A stretch of DNA of 62,053 nucleotides from an uncultured bacterium (GCA_934875675.1 CAKXIK010000010.1:1-62053), one strand, 5' to 3'; numbered from the stretch's first letter, positions 16,910-25,389 are shown. Numbers and translations are program-made. Notes: generated from the sequence alone by a model not told the origin.

Positions 16910-18157
16910 TTATTTGGCGTAGTATGCTGCGACCTTACGGATAGCAGCGATCATATCGTCAACATCCTGATCGGTGTAAAACTCGCTGACACCAAACTTC
17001 ACGGCAGTTTCCAGAATTTCTTCTGCAACCGGGCAAAGTCCCTTTTCGTAGCTGACGTTGCCGCCGTAGTACTGCGAATCCCACGGAGCATGTGTGCCGC
17101 GGAACGCACTCTTGTTCTGGAACATCTTATACTGGTAAACGCAGGTGGGAATATATCCCTTGGAAGCACCGATACCGGGGCATTCCGCGTTCAGTGCATT
17201 CACAAAGGTTTGACCGTCAACGCCAGCCTCTTCCGGATTCAGACGCATCATATAGAACCAGTAGGAAGATTCATTGCCTTCGCGCACCAGCGGAGCATAA
17301 AGACCCTTGATGTCCTTAATTGCTTCGGTAATCTTCTTGCCGATCTCATTGCGGCGCTTGCAGATCCATTCAACGCGGTCGAGCTGCGCAATGGCCACTG
17401 CACCCTGCAGCTCGGTCATGCGGTAGTTCGGAGCAAGAAACGGGATGTTCTTCATTTCCAGCGGATCGGTGCTGTAACGGTTGTAGTTCTTATCGGCAAA
17501 CCGTGCCGCCTCGATGAATGTGTCATGATCATTCATGATGATCATGCCGCCATCGCCCGCAGAAATGTGTTTGAAATCATTCAGGCTGAAGCATCCGATA
17601 TCACCGATGGTACCAACGCGGCGGCCTTTGTAAAAGCATTCGTAGCTCTGTGCGCAGTCCTCAATGACCTTGAGATTATGTTTACGCGCAATCTCCATGA
17701 TCTCGTCCATATCTGCAGCATTACCTGCCAGATGTACGACAACAATTGCCTTTGTTTTTGGAGTAATGCATTTTTCAATGGACTTGGGGTCCATATTGTA
17801 AGTATGCGGATCAAGATCAGCGAATACCGGGATAGCATTTTGGAACAAGATACCAATGACAGAACCCATGTCCGTAATCGGAGAGGTAATCACTTCATCG
17901 CCGCAGGTGACGCCAACTGCGCCAAGAGCAACATGGATACCGGCGGTGCCGGAAGAGGTTGCAACGCAATACTTTGCACCGTTCATATCGGCAAACTTTT
18001 TGGTAAAGGTTTTCACCTTTTCGCCATACCAGTAAAACAGTGTGTTTTGATCGAGAGCTTCTTTCAGCTGCTGCAATTCTTCATCGCCAAATCTTTTTCC
18101 AGTGCCAAACGGGGTCGTCTTGACCGGGGTTCCGCCAAGCAACGCAATTTTTTCCAT
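16910..18157 (-). CDS. DegT/DnrJ/EryC1/StrS family aminotransferase
   Basis: This is a PLP-dependent fold-type I enzyme that usually transfers an amino group to or from a keto-sugar. Seen: VATSSGTAGIHVAL (PLP phosphate loop, residue about 66), VIEDCAQSYE (PLP-ring aspartate), and CFSLNDFKHISAGDGG with the Schiff-base lysine. Length is 415 residues. GGAGCGATTATAATG-type spacing supports the ATG. It sits 119 bases downstream of a Gfo/Idh dehydrogenase gene, a pairing that can oxidise a sugar hydroxyl and then transaminate the ketone (or the reverse in catabolism). The specific sugar is unknown. Confidence 0.88.
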   Translation of the reverse strand: MEKIALLGGTPVKTTPFGTGKRFGDEELQQLKEALDQNTLFYWYGEKVKTFTKKFADMNGAKYCVATSSGTAGIHVALGAVGVTCGDEVITSPITDMGSVIGILFQNAIPVFADLDPHTYNMDPKSIEKCITPKTKAIVVVHLAGNAADMDEIMEIARKHNLKVIEDCAQSYECFYKGRRVGTIGDIGCFSLNDFKHISAGDGGMIIMNDHDTFIEAARFADKNYNRYSTDPLEMKNIPFLAPNYRMTELQGAVAIAQLDRVEWICKRRNEIGKKITEAIKDIKGLYAPLVREGNESSYWFYMMRLNPEEAGVDGQTFVNALNAECPGIGASKGYIPTCVYQYKMFQNKSAFRGTHAPWDSQYYGGNVSYEKGLCPVAEEILETAVKFGVSEFYTDQDVDDMIAAIRKVAAYYAK

Positions 18158-18276
18158 TATAATCGCTCCTTTTCAGATTGTGGTGCTATGCAAACATGCT
18201 TTGCACCTTACAACTGAATTATATCGCAATCTGAATAAAAATGCTTTTCCTTTTCTATGATAATTCTTGACGGATT

Positions 18277-19296
18277 TTATTTTTCGCCAATAATAACTCT
18301 TTTTCCGGTGCGGGAAGAGGTGTAAATTCCTTCGATAATCTCAATGGCTTTTTTGCCTTCTGCCAAATTCACAAATGGCTGGCGGTTCTGCTGCACGGCT
18401 TCAATAAAGTCCTTGATTTGCCGAACGTGACCTTCCACCGGAATATCCGTTGGGTTCGAGGTGCCGTAATTATGAATCTCGGCACTCTGCAGAGGCAGCG
18501 AAATTCCTTCAATATCACAGGATTTGATATGTTGCTCCTCCAAAACGAGGGTTCCTTTGGTGGAGCTGATTGTCAAGGTTCTCGGGTAACCTGGATTGGT
18601 TGCAACAGACGCCGTAATCGTTCCAAGGGCACCGTTTACAAACTCCAACGCTGCAACGGCTGTGTCTTCCACTTCGATCTTTTTGGCAAGCGTTTTAATC
18701 TGACCGCTGACGGATTTAACACCACCCATCACAAAAGACATAATATCAACGCCGTGAATTCCCTGATTCATCAAAGCGCCGCCGCCGTCCATTTTCCAGG
18801 TTCCGCGCCAATTGCTGGCCGCATAATACTCGTCCGAACGGAAGTACTTCATTTCCAGACCGGCAGAAATAATCTGCCCCATTTCTCCGCTTTCCACCAA
18901 CTGCTTGACGCACTGCACATCCGGCGAAAAACGCAATTGCGAAACAACTGCTACGGTAACATGATTTTTTTCACACGCGGCAATAATCTCATTTGCCGAA
19001 TCCACTGTCAACGCCACGGGCTTTTCGATGACCATATGTTTTCCATGTTCCGCCGCCTGAATTGCCAACGGCGCATGTAAGCCACTCGGTGTACAGATAC
19101 AAACTGCATCGATTGCCGGAGAAGAAAGAAGCTCCTCCACTGACTGATACGCGTGAATTTGATAATCGGCAGCAAACGATTTTGCCGCTTCCGGTCTGGC
19201 ATCCGCCACACCGGCAAGCACGGCACCTTCTGTCATGCCAATTGCTTCCGCATGAAAACGGGCAATCGCGCCACATCCAATCAATCCGAAATTCAA
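18277..19296 (-). CDS. Gfo/Idh/MocA family NAD(P)-dependent oxidoreductase
   Basis: These enzymes oxidise or reduce sugar hydroxyls, often on inositols or amino sugars. The N-terminal Rossmann motif is GLIGCGAIARFHA; EKPVALTV near residue 93 holds the catalytic-type lysine, and MNQGIHGVDIMSFVMG near residue 178 holds the conserved His and Asp of the C-terminal domain. Length is 339 residues. The start codon is TTG, with AAGGGGG 9 bases upstream. It lies between the NagB fusion and the aminotransferase, all in the same direction, so a shared amino-sugar pathway is likely. Confidence 0.9.
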   Translation of the reverse strand: MNFGLIGCGAIARFHAEAIGMTEGAVLAGVADARPEAAKSFAADYQIHAYQSVEELLSSPAIDAVCICTPSGLHAPLAIQAAEHGKHMVIEKPVALTVDSANEIIAACEKNHVTVAVVSQLRFSPDVQCVKQLVESGEMGQIISAGLEMKYFRSDEYYAASNWRGTWKMDGGGALMNQGIHGVDIMSFVMGGVKSVSGQIKTLAKKIEVEDTAVAALEFVNGALGTITASVATNPGYPRTLTISSTKGTLVLEEQHIKSCDIEGISLPLQSAEIHNYGTSNPTDIPVEGHVRQIKDFIEAVQQNRQPFVNLAEGKKAIEIIEGIYTSSRTGKRVIIGEK

Positions 19297-19494
19297 TCCG
19301 GTTTCCCCCTTGCAAATTCATACTTCAGGTAACGGCAGACCATTTCAAAACGCCAATGGAATCAAAATCCAAAGCCGCTAAGGCCTGCCGCACCATTCTG
19401 TCATTATTCTACTAAACGCTGGGGGGAAAAGCTTTGCAAATTTCACGGAATACTTGATGAATTTAACTTTTTATTGCCGAAAACTTTGATATTT

Positions 19495-21126
19495 TTAGCT
19501 GCAGACTTCTGCAATCAGTTGATTCAGATGCTGCATGCTCAGTTCGGAAGCTTCCATTCCTCCGTCAGAGAATGCTGATCCACCCGGCAATGCCAACTGA
19601 GCTTCCGAAAGCTCCTTTTGCAGACGGAAGTGCGGTTCCAGCACAATGTATCCGTCATATCCGTCGCGCAGAAGGGCGGCCAGCTGCCCCTTGATATTGA
19701 GCAGGCCTTCACCGAGCACAACACCCTTTGCCTCACCGTTTTCATCGCGTACCGCATCTTTCAGATGCACGTGCACAATCTCATTCTTCAGCAGCTCATA
19801 CCCATCCGGATAAGGAATTTTGTAATTGGTATTGTAAATCTGATTACCCGGATCCCACAGCACATGCACACCCGGAATATGTTCCTTTACCAAAATTGCA
19901 AGCTCCTCTGCATCGCATGCACTCAGGGACGGATCAAATTCAATCACAAGATCCAATCCATAAGGTGCAATCTGCTTTGCAGCCCGTGTAATATGCTCTT
20001 TAATAATCTCAATATCCTGGGCAATTCCATTTTTGCGCCAGAAAGTAAATGCACGGATTTTGGTTGCACCAATTTTTTGTGCCAGCTTTGCGCAGCGCTC
20101 CAAATTCTGATACTGGGTTTTCACTGCTGCCTCATCCGAAAAATCGCACTTGAACACGGAAGAGCTGATGGCACAAATTTTCAGACCATATTGCTTTGCA
20201 ATTGCAATCATTTTTTCAATGTCTGCATCATCAAGATCCTGGGGCGCTTTGTCCCACACCGAACGAATCTCGAGTGCTTCCAATCCGTAATACGCAGCTA
20301 ACTTGGCTGCTGCTTCAAAATCCTGAGAAGCCTCGTCGGTGATCAAGGCTTTACGAAAAAGGACCTTTGCTCCGCTGTCCGGGTCACAGAAAAGGACTGC
20401 ATGCGGCTGACGACGCAGAATGGACGCCGGGCAATTCTCGCTGATATCTCCGCGCAATGTCTGGAACACTGCTTCTGCCTTTGTAGCCGCCGGCACCATA
20501 CAAAACAGGTGCGGTGCTTTTACCAAAGTCGGAATCGTGAGCGTCAAAGCATGCGTCGGCACCTCATCAATGCTTCTGAAACAGCCATCGTTTACCTGCT
20601 GCTGACGGCAGATTTGATCCAGAGCAACTACCTTGACCATTTTAGAATCATTGAATTCGGCGACTTCCGGGTCGTTAAATGCAATATGTCCATTTTCTCC
20701 GATCCCCATACACACGATATCTGTGGGGTACTTTCTGAGCTGCTCGCTATAATCTGCGCATGCCTCATCCACATTCTGGTTTTGTCCATTCAGGTAATGT
20801 ACGCTCTTAAACGGCACCTTGGAGAAAATCGCCGCTTTCAAAAAGTTGCCGAATCCCTGCGGTGCATCTGCAGCAAGCCCTACATACTCATCCATATGGA
20901 ACGCATTGACGCGGTTCCAATCAATTCCCGGCGCTGCAACCAGTGCCTCCAATGTTTCGTTCTGTGATGGTGCTGCCGCAAAAATCATATTTATTTCATC
21001 TTTTTTCGCAAGCAAATCGCGCATCTGTGCAGCAATTTGTTCTGCAGCATATTGTCCCATGTTTTTTCGGTCTGAAAGGATCTTTACTTCCAACCGGTCC
21101 ACCTGGAATTCTTTCAGCATAGACAT
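19495..21126 (-). CDS. Fusion protein: NagB-like glucosamine-6-phosphate deaminase/isomerase plus xylose-isomerase-like TIM barrel
   Basis: Residues about 10-255 are a NagB/6-phosphogluconolactonase-type domain: FHMDEYVGL (D79, E80) and GIGENGHIAFNDP (H147, D152). The phosphate loop reads FAAAPSQNET rather than the usual G(L/A)xTGSTP. Residues about 261-505 are a sugar phosphate isomerase/epimerase (AP endonuclease 2) barrel with four likely metal ligands: E396, D425 (LWDPGN), H454 (HVHLKD) and E497 (VLEPHF). No stop or start separates them; the frame is open throughout 543 residues. It is the first gene of the amino-sugar cluster, with a good promoter at 21159-21187. Deamination followed by isomerisation in one polypeptide is inference. 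Confidence 0.87.
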   Translation of the reverse strand: MSMLKEFQVDRLEVKILSDRKNMGQYAAEQIAAQMRDLLAKKDEINMIFAAAPSQNETLEALVAAPGIDWNRVNAFHMDEYVGLAADAPQGFGNFLKAAIFSKVPFKSVHYLNGQNQNVDEACADYSEQLRKYPTDIVCMGIGENGHIAFNDPEVAEFNDSKMVKVVALDQICRQQQVNDGCFRSIDEVPTHALTLTIPTLVKAPHLFCMVPAATKAEAVFQTLRGDISENCPASILRRQPHAVLFCDPDSGAKVLFRKALITDEASQDFEAAAKLAAYYGLEALEIRSVWDKAPQDLDDADIEKMIAIAKQYGLKICAISSSVFKCDFSDEAAVKTQYQNLERCAKLAQKIGATKIRAFTFWRKNGIAQDIEIIKEHITRAAKQIAPYGLDLVIEFDPSLSACDAEELAILVKEHIPGVHVLWDPGNQIYNTNYKIPYPDGYELLKNEIVHVHLKDAVRDENGEAKGVVLGEGLLNIKGQLAALLRDGYDGYIVLEPHFRLQKELSEAQLALPGGSAFSDGGMEASELSMQHLNQLIAEVCS

Positions 21127-21158
21127 TCAATCAGCCTCCCAAAGCTTAATTTAATGTC

Positions 21159-21187
21159 ATTATATCGTTTTGACGCCACTCTGTAAA
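21159..21187 (-). promoter_or_regulatory. Promoter of the amino-sugar cluster
   Basis: On the minus strand TTTACA (21182-21187) and a perfect TATAAT (21159-21164) are 17 bases apart, about 35 bases upstream of the fusion gene. Confidence 0.65.
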
Positions 21188-21292
21188 CGTTCCGCGGCGA
21201 CTTCCCTAATTAACGCAAATTTCAAAGGCAAAATTCCAATGAAATACGCATAAAAACAGAGAAAATACCAAAACGGAGAATATTCCGGCAAA

Positions 21293-21341
21293 ACAAAAAA
21301 ACCGCATTGTGTAACCCATGAAGGGCTCTGCAATGCGGTTT
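21293..21341 (-). terminator. Terminator of the tRNA transcript
   Basis: On the minus strand AAACCGCATTG and CAATGCGGTTT (plus positions about 21331-21341 and 21299-21309) pair and are followed by TTTTTTTG. It starts 6 bases after the tRNA-Thr CCA end. Confidence 0.85.
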
Positions 21342-21346
21342 CTTTT

Positions 21347-21422
21347 TGGAGCTGCTAACCAGAATCGAACTGGTGACCTCATCCTTACCAAGGATGTGCT
21401 CTACCATCTGAGCCATAGCAGC
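21347..21422 (-). tRNA. tRNA-Thr (GGT anticodon)
   Basis: The 76-nt minus-strand sequence folds as a cloverleaf: acceptor GCTGCTA with TAGCAGC, anticodon stem CATCC/GGATG around TTGGTAA, T-loop TTCGATT, discriminator T and an encoded CCA. The anticodon is GGT, reading ACC/ACT. Confidence 0.96.
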
Positions 21423-21425
21423 ATA

Positions 21426-21502
21426 TGGCGACCCGGAACGGGATCGAACCGTCGACCTCTAGCGTGACAGGCTAGCGTTCTAACCAGCTGAACTACCGGG
21501 CC
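21426..21502 (-). tRNA. tRNA-Asp (GTC anticodon)
   Basis: The 77-nt sequence has acceptor GGCCCGG with CCGGGTC, anticodon stem CTAGC/GCTAG around CTGTCAC, T-arm TTCGATC, discriminator G and an encoded CCA. The anticodon is GTC. It is the first gene of a two-tRNA transcript, with three bases between the tRNAs. Confidence 0.96.
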
Positions 21503-21558
21503 ATATTTTGCAATTGAGCATCCGACTGACCGGCGCCGCTGTTTTTGCAACGTTGATT

Positions 21559-21587
21559 ATTATAACGGAAATAGTGGCTTCTGTCAA
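21559..21587 (-). promoter_or_regulatory. Consensus promoter of the tRNA-Asp/tRNA-Thr unit
   Basis: On the minus strand perfect TTGACA (21582-21587) and perfect TATAAT (21559-21564) are exactly 17 bases apart, as expected for a strong stable-RNA promoter. Confidence 0.88.
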
Positions 21588-21850
21588 GTGCTTTTTTCGT
21601 TTTTTTTCGAAGAGAATTTATATAAAACGTGTTATTTTTTGGACGGTTATTTTTCGTCAAAAATTCACCCGCTTATGCCCGATTCTCCCCGTAAAATTGT
21701 TGATATCCCTTTTATCATCATTCCGGATTACAAAGAGCATAAAAATTGAGGAACGACTTGGATCTATGCGTTTTTTTCAGATATTTTATTTACTGTATCA
21801 AAGTGCATTGGTATTACATATTTTGTAACGCTGTTTCTGAAAAATACATT
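21588..21850. other. Intergenic region without recognised features
   Basis: I see no convincing gene, RNA or repeat here. The short open frames have no ribosome binding site and no recognisable protein. Confidence 0.5.
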
Positions 21851-21903
21851 AAAAAAACAGGATGGCTGCAAATGCTAAATACACAATGCAGTCATCCTGT
21901 TTA
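21851..21903 (-). terminator. Terminator after the Cys/Asp-rich protein gene
   Basis: On the minus strand AAACAGGATGACTGCA and TGCAGCCATCCTGTTT pair with one G-T pair and are followed by TTTTTAATG. Confidence 0.82.
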
Positions 21904-21929
21904 AATTCAAAAATGGCAAGGCAGGGCTC

Positions 21930-22391
21930 TTATTTATCGCCGCAGCCACAGTCACAGCCACAGCTGCAACCGTCATCTTCATCCACTACAACGTCAAACT
22001 CGAGTTCTTCGCCGCAGTTGGGGCATTCCATCTTGCCCTCATCCAAAATGGCACCAGTAATATAGGTGGTTTCCCCGCATTTAGAGCAGGTAACCTCATA
22101 GAAGTCGTCGTCATCGCCACAGTCGCAGCAATCACAATCGTCATCGTCACAATCACAGCACTCGTCTTCGTCACCAAAGACTTCATCTTCCACTTCGGAG
22201 AGATCTTCGTCAATTTCATCAACCTGATCGCTGAGTTCTGCAAGATCATCTTCAATATCCGTTACGGAAAGCGCCATATCGTCCAGCACATCCACAACCG
22301 CCTTGAGTACTTTGCCCTCTTTGCTGGAAGTATCCAGTTCAAGACCCTCCATCAATCCTTTGAGGTAGGCCACTTTTTCGGTAATCGTCAT
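21930..22391 (-). CDS. Cys/Asp-rich zinc-ribbon protein (CD1247-N-terminal-domain-like)
   Basis: The 153-residue protein has three parts. Residues about 1-75 form an acidic helical region (KVAYLKGLMEGLEL, then a heptad-like stretch DDLAELSDQVDEIDEDL) likely to be a coiled coil. Residues about 76-97 are a run of alternating Asp and Cys (DECCDCDDDDCDCCDCGDD). Residues about 100-130 form a zinc ribbon with CSKCGE and CPNCGE. The C-terminus is GCSCGCDCGCGDK. Similar proteins occur in Clostridia, from memory named after C. difficile CD1247, without known function. It lies downstream of efp and the Xaa-Pro peptidase. A metal-binding or metal-buffering role is inference. Confidence 0.8.
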   Translation of the reverse strand: MTITEKVAYLKGLMEGLELDTSSKEGKVLKAVVDVLDDMALSVTDIEDDLAELSDQVDEIDEDLSEVEDEVFGDEDECCDCDDDDCDCCDCGDDDDFYEVTCSKCGETTYITGAILDEGKMECPNCGEELEFDVVVDEDDGCSCGCDCGCGDK

Positions 22392-22423
22392 GATCGACTC
22401 CCCCTTTACAGTTCAAAATATTT

Positions 22424-22444
22424 CTTGCCCTTTCCGTGGGCAAG
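22424..22444 (-). terminator. Weak hairpin after efp
   Basis: CTTGCCC (22424-22430) and GGGCAAG (22438-22444) form a 7-bp stem; on the minus strand it is followed by AAATATTTTG, a poor T-run. It could be an attenuator between efp and the Cys/Asp-rich gene. Confidence 0.35.
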
Positions 22445-22460
22445 CTAAAATTATTAAATC

Positions 22461-23018
22461 TTAAGCGCGTTCCATATACTCTCCGGTACGGGTATCGATA
22501 CGGATCATTTCACCTTCATCGATAAAGAGCGGAACGCGGATTTCTGCACCGGTTTCAAGCGTTGCCGGTTTGGTTGCATTGGTTGCAGTATCTCCCTTAA
22601 AGCCGGGATCTGTCTTGGTAACCTGCAGATCAACAAAATACGGCGGCTCAATCCCAAACACATTGCCTTTGTAAGAAAGAATTTTACAGATCATGTTTTC
22701 TTTCACAAACTTGAAGCTATCGCCCAAAACTGCGCGATTAATCGGGATCTGATCATAAGTTTCAGTATCCATAAAGTAGTACAGATCACCGTCGCTGTAG
22801 GAATATTCCATATCCTTGCGCTCGATGAATGCGGTGGGGAATTTTTCGGTCGGGTTGAAGGTGCGCTCTGTCACACCGCCATTGATGACGTTGCGGATTT
22901 TGGTACGGACAAACGCTGCGCCCTTACCGGGTTTTACGTGCTGAAATTCCACGATGGAATAAACGTTGCCGTCCATTTCAAAGGTAACGCCGTTTCTGAA
23001 ATCGCCTGCTGTAATCAT
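22461..23018 (-). CDS. efp: Elongation factor P
   Basis: EF-P binds between the P and E sites of stalled ribosomes and promotes peptide bonds at consecutive prolines. The 185-residue length and the three beta-barrel domains are standard. The domain I loop HVKPGKGAAFVRTK has the lysine position that is modified in some species. The C-terminal signature is GAEIRVPLFIDEGEMIRIDTRTGEYMERA. It is directly downstream of a proline-specific peptidase gene, the usual pairing in Firmicutes. TGAGG precedes the ATG. Confidence 0.97.
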   Translation of the reverse strand: MITAGDFRNGVTFEMDGNVYSIVEFQHVKPGKGAAFVRTKIRNVINGGVTERTFNPTEKFPTAFIERKDMEYSYSDGDLYYFMDTETYDQIPINRAVLGDSFKFVKENMICKILSYKGNVFGIEPPYFVDLQVTKTDPGFKGDTATNATKPATLETGAEIRVPLFIDEGEMIRIDTRTGEYMERA

Positions 23019-23100
23019 GGTGCAATAACCTCACTTTAATTAAATATACCAAAATTATTTTACCGTACTTGTCCCTCTTTTGCAAGAGATTTTTTGGTTT

Positions 23101-24174
23101 TTAAAGGACAATCAGTTCTTTTTTTGCATTTGTCAAATCCTCGCAGCCATTTTGGGTGACGCGAACCATATCCTCGATGCGAACCCCGAACTTGCCGGGC
23201 AGATAAATACCGGGCTCCACGGTGATGACCATATTTTCCTGAGCAATGGCTTCACTGCGCGGGGAAAAGGCGGGCGATTCATGAATTTCCAACCCAACGC
23301 TATGACCGGTGGAATGGCCGAAATATTCGCCGTAACCTGCCTGCTCAATCACGCTGCGAGCTGCGAAGTCAACCGCTTTGCAGGCAACACCCGCATGCAC
23401 CGCGGCAATCGCATTCTGCTGTGCCTTGAGTACTGTATGATAAACCTGCCTCATCTCATCATCTGCATGCCCGATTGCAACGGTACGGGTCATATCCGAG
23501 TGCATTCCGTTGACAACTGCACCGGTATCCATTGTAACAAAATCACCCGGCTGAATTTTTTCTTCTCCGGGTACACCGTGGGGCATGGAGGTTTTTGCGC
23601 CCGTAATCACAATCAGATCAAACGCGACACCCTCCGCACCATGCCGGCGCATATAAAACTCAATTTCCAACGCCGCCTCACGTTCGGTGACACCCGGCCG
23701 CAAAAACGTAAGCATTCTCTCAAACGCCTCTTCTGTCAGTCGCTGTGCCTCGCGCAAATCGGCAAATTCTTTCTCTGATTTAACAGCACGCAGACCGTCA
23801 ATCGCGGTGTCAAGAATCGGGCTGTCAATCAGCTCTACATGGGGCAACGCTTTTTTGAGCGAATCCCACTCGGCAACTGTAATGCGGGACTGCTCCGCAA
23901 CCAATGTTTTAACCTTGTGTCTGGTCAACAGCTCACGCAGTGTTTCGAGCATCTGGCTAAACAAAACGACCTTGCATCCCTTTGCCTGTTCCTGCGCAGC
24001 TTCAATATAGCGCGAATCCATCAGTAAATAAGCTTCCTCGCGGGTAATCAGCATCCACCCATCAGTTGCACGAAAACCCGTTAGATATTCTCTGTTAACC
24101 TCTGACGTAATAAAAAAAGCGTCTACATTTTCTGAATGCATTTTTTTTTGGAGTGCTTCGATTCTTCCGGACAT
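23101..24174 (-). CDS. Xaa-Pro aminopeptidase family protein (M24)
   Basis: It releases N-terminal residues next to proline. The creatinase-like N-terminal domain (residues 1-125) is followed by the pita-bread domain with all five metal ligands: two Asp in VTMDTGAVVNGMHSDMTRT, His in GHSTGHSVGLEIHE, and two Glu in TVEPGIY and GVRIEDM. I start at the ATG at 24174 (MSGRIEALQKKM), with GAAAGGAT 8 bases upstream; an in-frame upstream extension to 24237 lacks a site. It probably shares a transcript with efp. Confidence 0.93.
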   Translation of the reverse strand: MSGRIEALQKKMHSENVDAFFITSEVNREYLTGFRATDGWMLITREEAYLLMDSRYIEAAQEQAKGCKVVLFSQMLETLRELLTRHKVKTLVAEQSRITVAEWDSLKKALPHVELIDSPILDTAIDGLRAVKSEKEFADLREAQRLTEEAFERMLTFLRPGVTEREAALEIEFYMRRHGAEGVAFDLIVITGAKTSMPHGVPGEEKIQPGDFVTMDTGAVVNGMHSDMTRTVAIGHADDEMRQVYHTVLKAQQNAIAAVHAGVACKAVDFAARSVIEQAGYGEYFGHSTGHSVGLEIHESPAFSPRSEAIAQENMVITVEPGIYLPGKFGVRIEDMVRVTQNGCEDLTNAKKELIVL

Positions 24175-24343
24175 GAAAATCAATCCTTTCCGTAAAATCA
24201 GTCTTTTACCTTCTCTTGTCTTTATACTAATTTCCAAATTAGAAGCGGTTTAAAATCGAGAAAGAGATTGGAGGTATGCAGTGTTTTCCATGATTTTTAT
24301 CTGCCGTTTCAAGAAAATTAGAATGAGAGGTGGCTTTGTAAAT

Positions 24344-24790
24344 TCAATTCATCAATTCCCGCAACGCATCCATTGCAAGAAAATAACCCGTTTTACCAAA
24401 TCCCGCAATCTGACCTATGCACACCGGCGCAATCACGGAGGTGTGCCGAAATTCCTCCCGCGCGTGGATATTGGACATGTGAACTTCCACACACGGCAGC
24501 CGAATTGCAGAAATAGCATCACGCAACGAGTAGCTGTAGTGGGTTAAAGCCCCCGCATTGATGATAATACCGTCAAATACTTCGCGGGCAGCATGCAGCT
24601 GATCGATTAATGCGCCTTCGTAGTTTGACTGAAAAATCTCACAGCGATAGCCGCGCTTTTCCGCCTGTTGACGAATTTCCTCATTAATGCTTTCGGCAGA
24701 TTCTGTTCCATAAATTCCTTTTTCCCGTACACCGACCAAGTTTAGGTTTGGCCCAAGCAGCACGAGAATCTTTTTTTCCTGTTGACTCAT
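24344..24790 (-). CDS. aroQ: 3-dehydroquinate dehydratase, type II
   Basis: It converts 3-dehydroquinate to 3-dehydroshikimate in the shikimate pathway. Type II features: LLGPNLNLVGVRE at the N-terminus, the catalytic tyrosine in GIYGTESAES, NAGALTHYSYSLRDAI, and the catalytic histidine in VEVHMSNIHAREEFRHTS. Length is 148 residues. The start codon overlaps the stop of yqeG by 4 bases, indicating coupling. No other shikimate gene is in the window. Confidence 0.96.
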   Translation of the reverse strand: MSQQEKKILVLLGPNLNLVGVREKGIYGTESAESINEEIRQQAEKRGYRCEIFQSNYEGALIDQLHAAREVFDGIIINAGALTHYSYSLRDAISAIRLPCVEVHMSNIHAREEFRHTSVIAPVCIGQIAGFGKTGYFLAMDALRELMN

Positions 24791-25338
24791 CGCGATTCCA
24801 CTTCACTTTCCGGCGCGGTAAAACAGCCTCCTGCAACCCGTTCAGGGTATTTTTTTAAAAACCGACGCAGAATCGGCTGTTCCAAGCGCCGTTTAATACG
24901 AAACCTGAGCGCATGCTCCGGTTCAATCGGCTCCACCAAAACCGAACGGATTCCTGACAAGTTTGCACCTGCAATATCCGTAAACAGCTGATCGCCCACC
25001 GCAATGACCTGCGAAGGCAAAAAGCCAAGCTCCGCTGCTGCACGGCGAAATCCGAACGGCAGCGGTTTGCCGGCCATTGCAGAAAATTCCAAACCCAGTT
25101 TGTTTGCAAACGGTGCAACCCGCTCTGCTGTATTATTGGATACAATCCGCAGAAAAAAACCTTCCTGCTTCATTTTTTCAATCCACTCAAGTGCTTCCGG
25201 TTCCGGGTTTTGCGCACCGTGAGGAGACAGCGTGTTATCCACATCCAGCAGGATTCCTAGAACGCCTGCACGGCGCAGCTTTTGCGGGGAAAGTTCCTGA
25301 ATACGATGCAGCATAATGCTGGGGTAAAAAAGCGACAT
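24787..25338 (-). CDS. yqeG: YqeG family HAD-IIIA phosphatase
   Basis: This is a small HAD phosphatase of unknown physiological substrate; relatives include mitochondrial PTPMT/GEP4-type phosphatidylglycerophosphate phosphatases. Motifs: LLDVDNTLSPH (I), VSNNTAERV (II), GKPLPFGFRRA (III) and VGDQLFTDIAGAN (IV). The ATG at 25338 (MSLFYPSIM) is preferred; the longer frame to 25443 would read through the rpsU terminator at 25390-25420. About 183 residues. If it is a PGP phosphatase it would complement pgsA here, but that is inference. Confidence 0.86.
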   Translation of the reverse strand: MSLFYPSIMLHRIQELSPQKLRRAGVLGILLDVDNTLSPHGAQNPEPEALEWIEKMKQEGFFLRIVSNNTAERVAPFANKLGLEFSAMAGKPLPFGFRRAAAELGFLPSQVIAVGDQLFTDIAGANLSGIRSVLVEPIEPEHALRFRIKRRLEQPILRRFLKKYPERVAGGCFTAPESEVESR

Positions 25339-25389
25339 CTTTGACCTTGCCTTTCCTCTTGACTGCGTTTGACACCCAAAATTGCACGT

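Noticed and set aside
15889..18217. Two long plus-strand frames over the amidohydrolase and aminotransferase genes
   Set aside because: The minus-strand genes show full family motifs and ribosome binding sites; the plus frames show neither.
21180..21196. cre-like sequence (TGTAAACGTTCC) at the amino-sugar cluster promoter
   Set aside because: The left half matches a catabolite-response element, but the last three required positions do not, so CcpA control is not supported.
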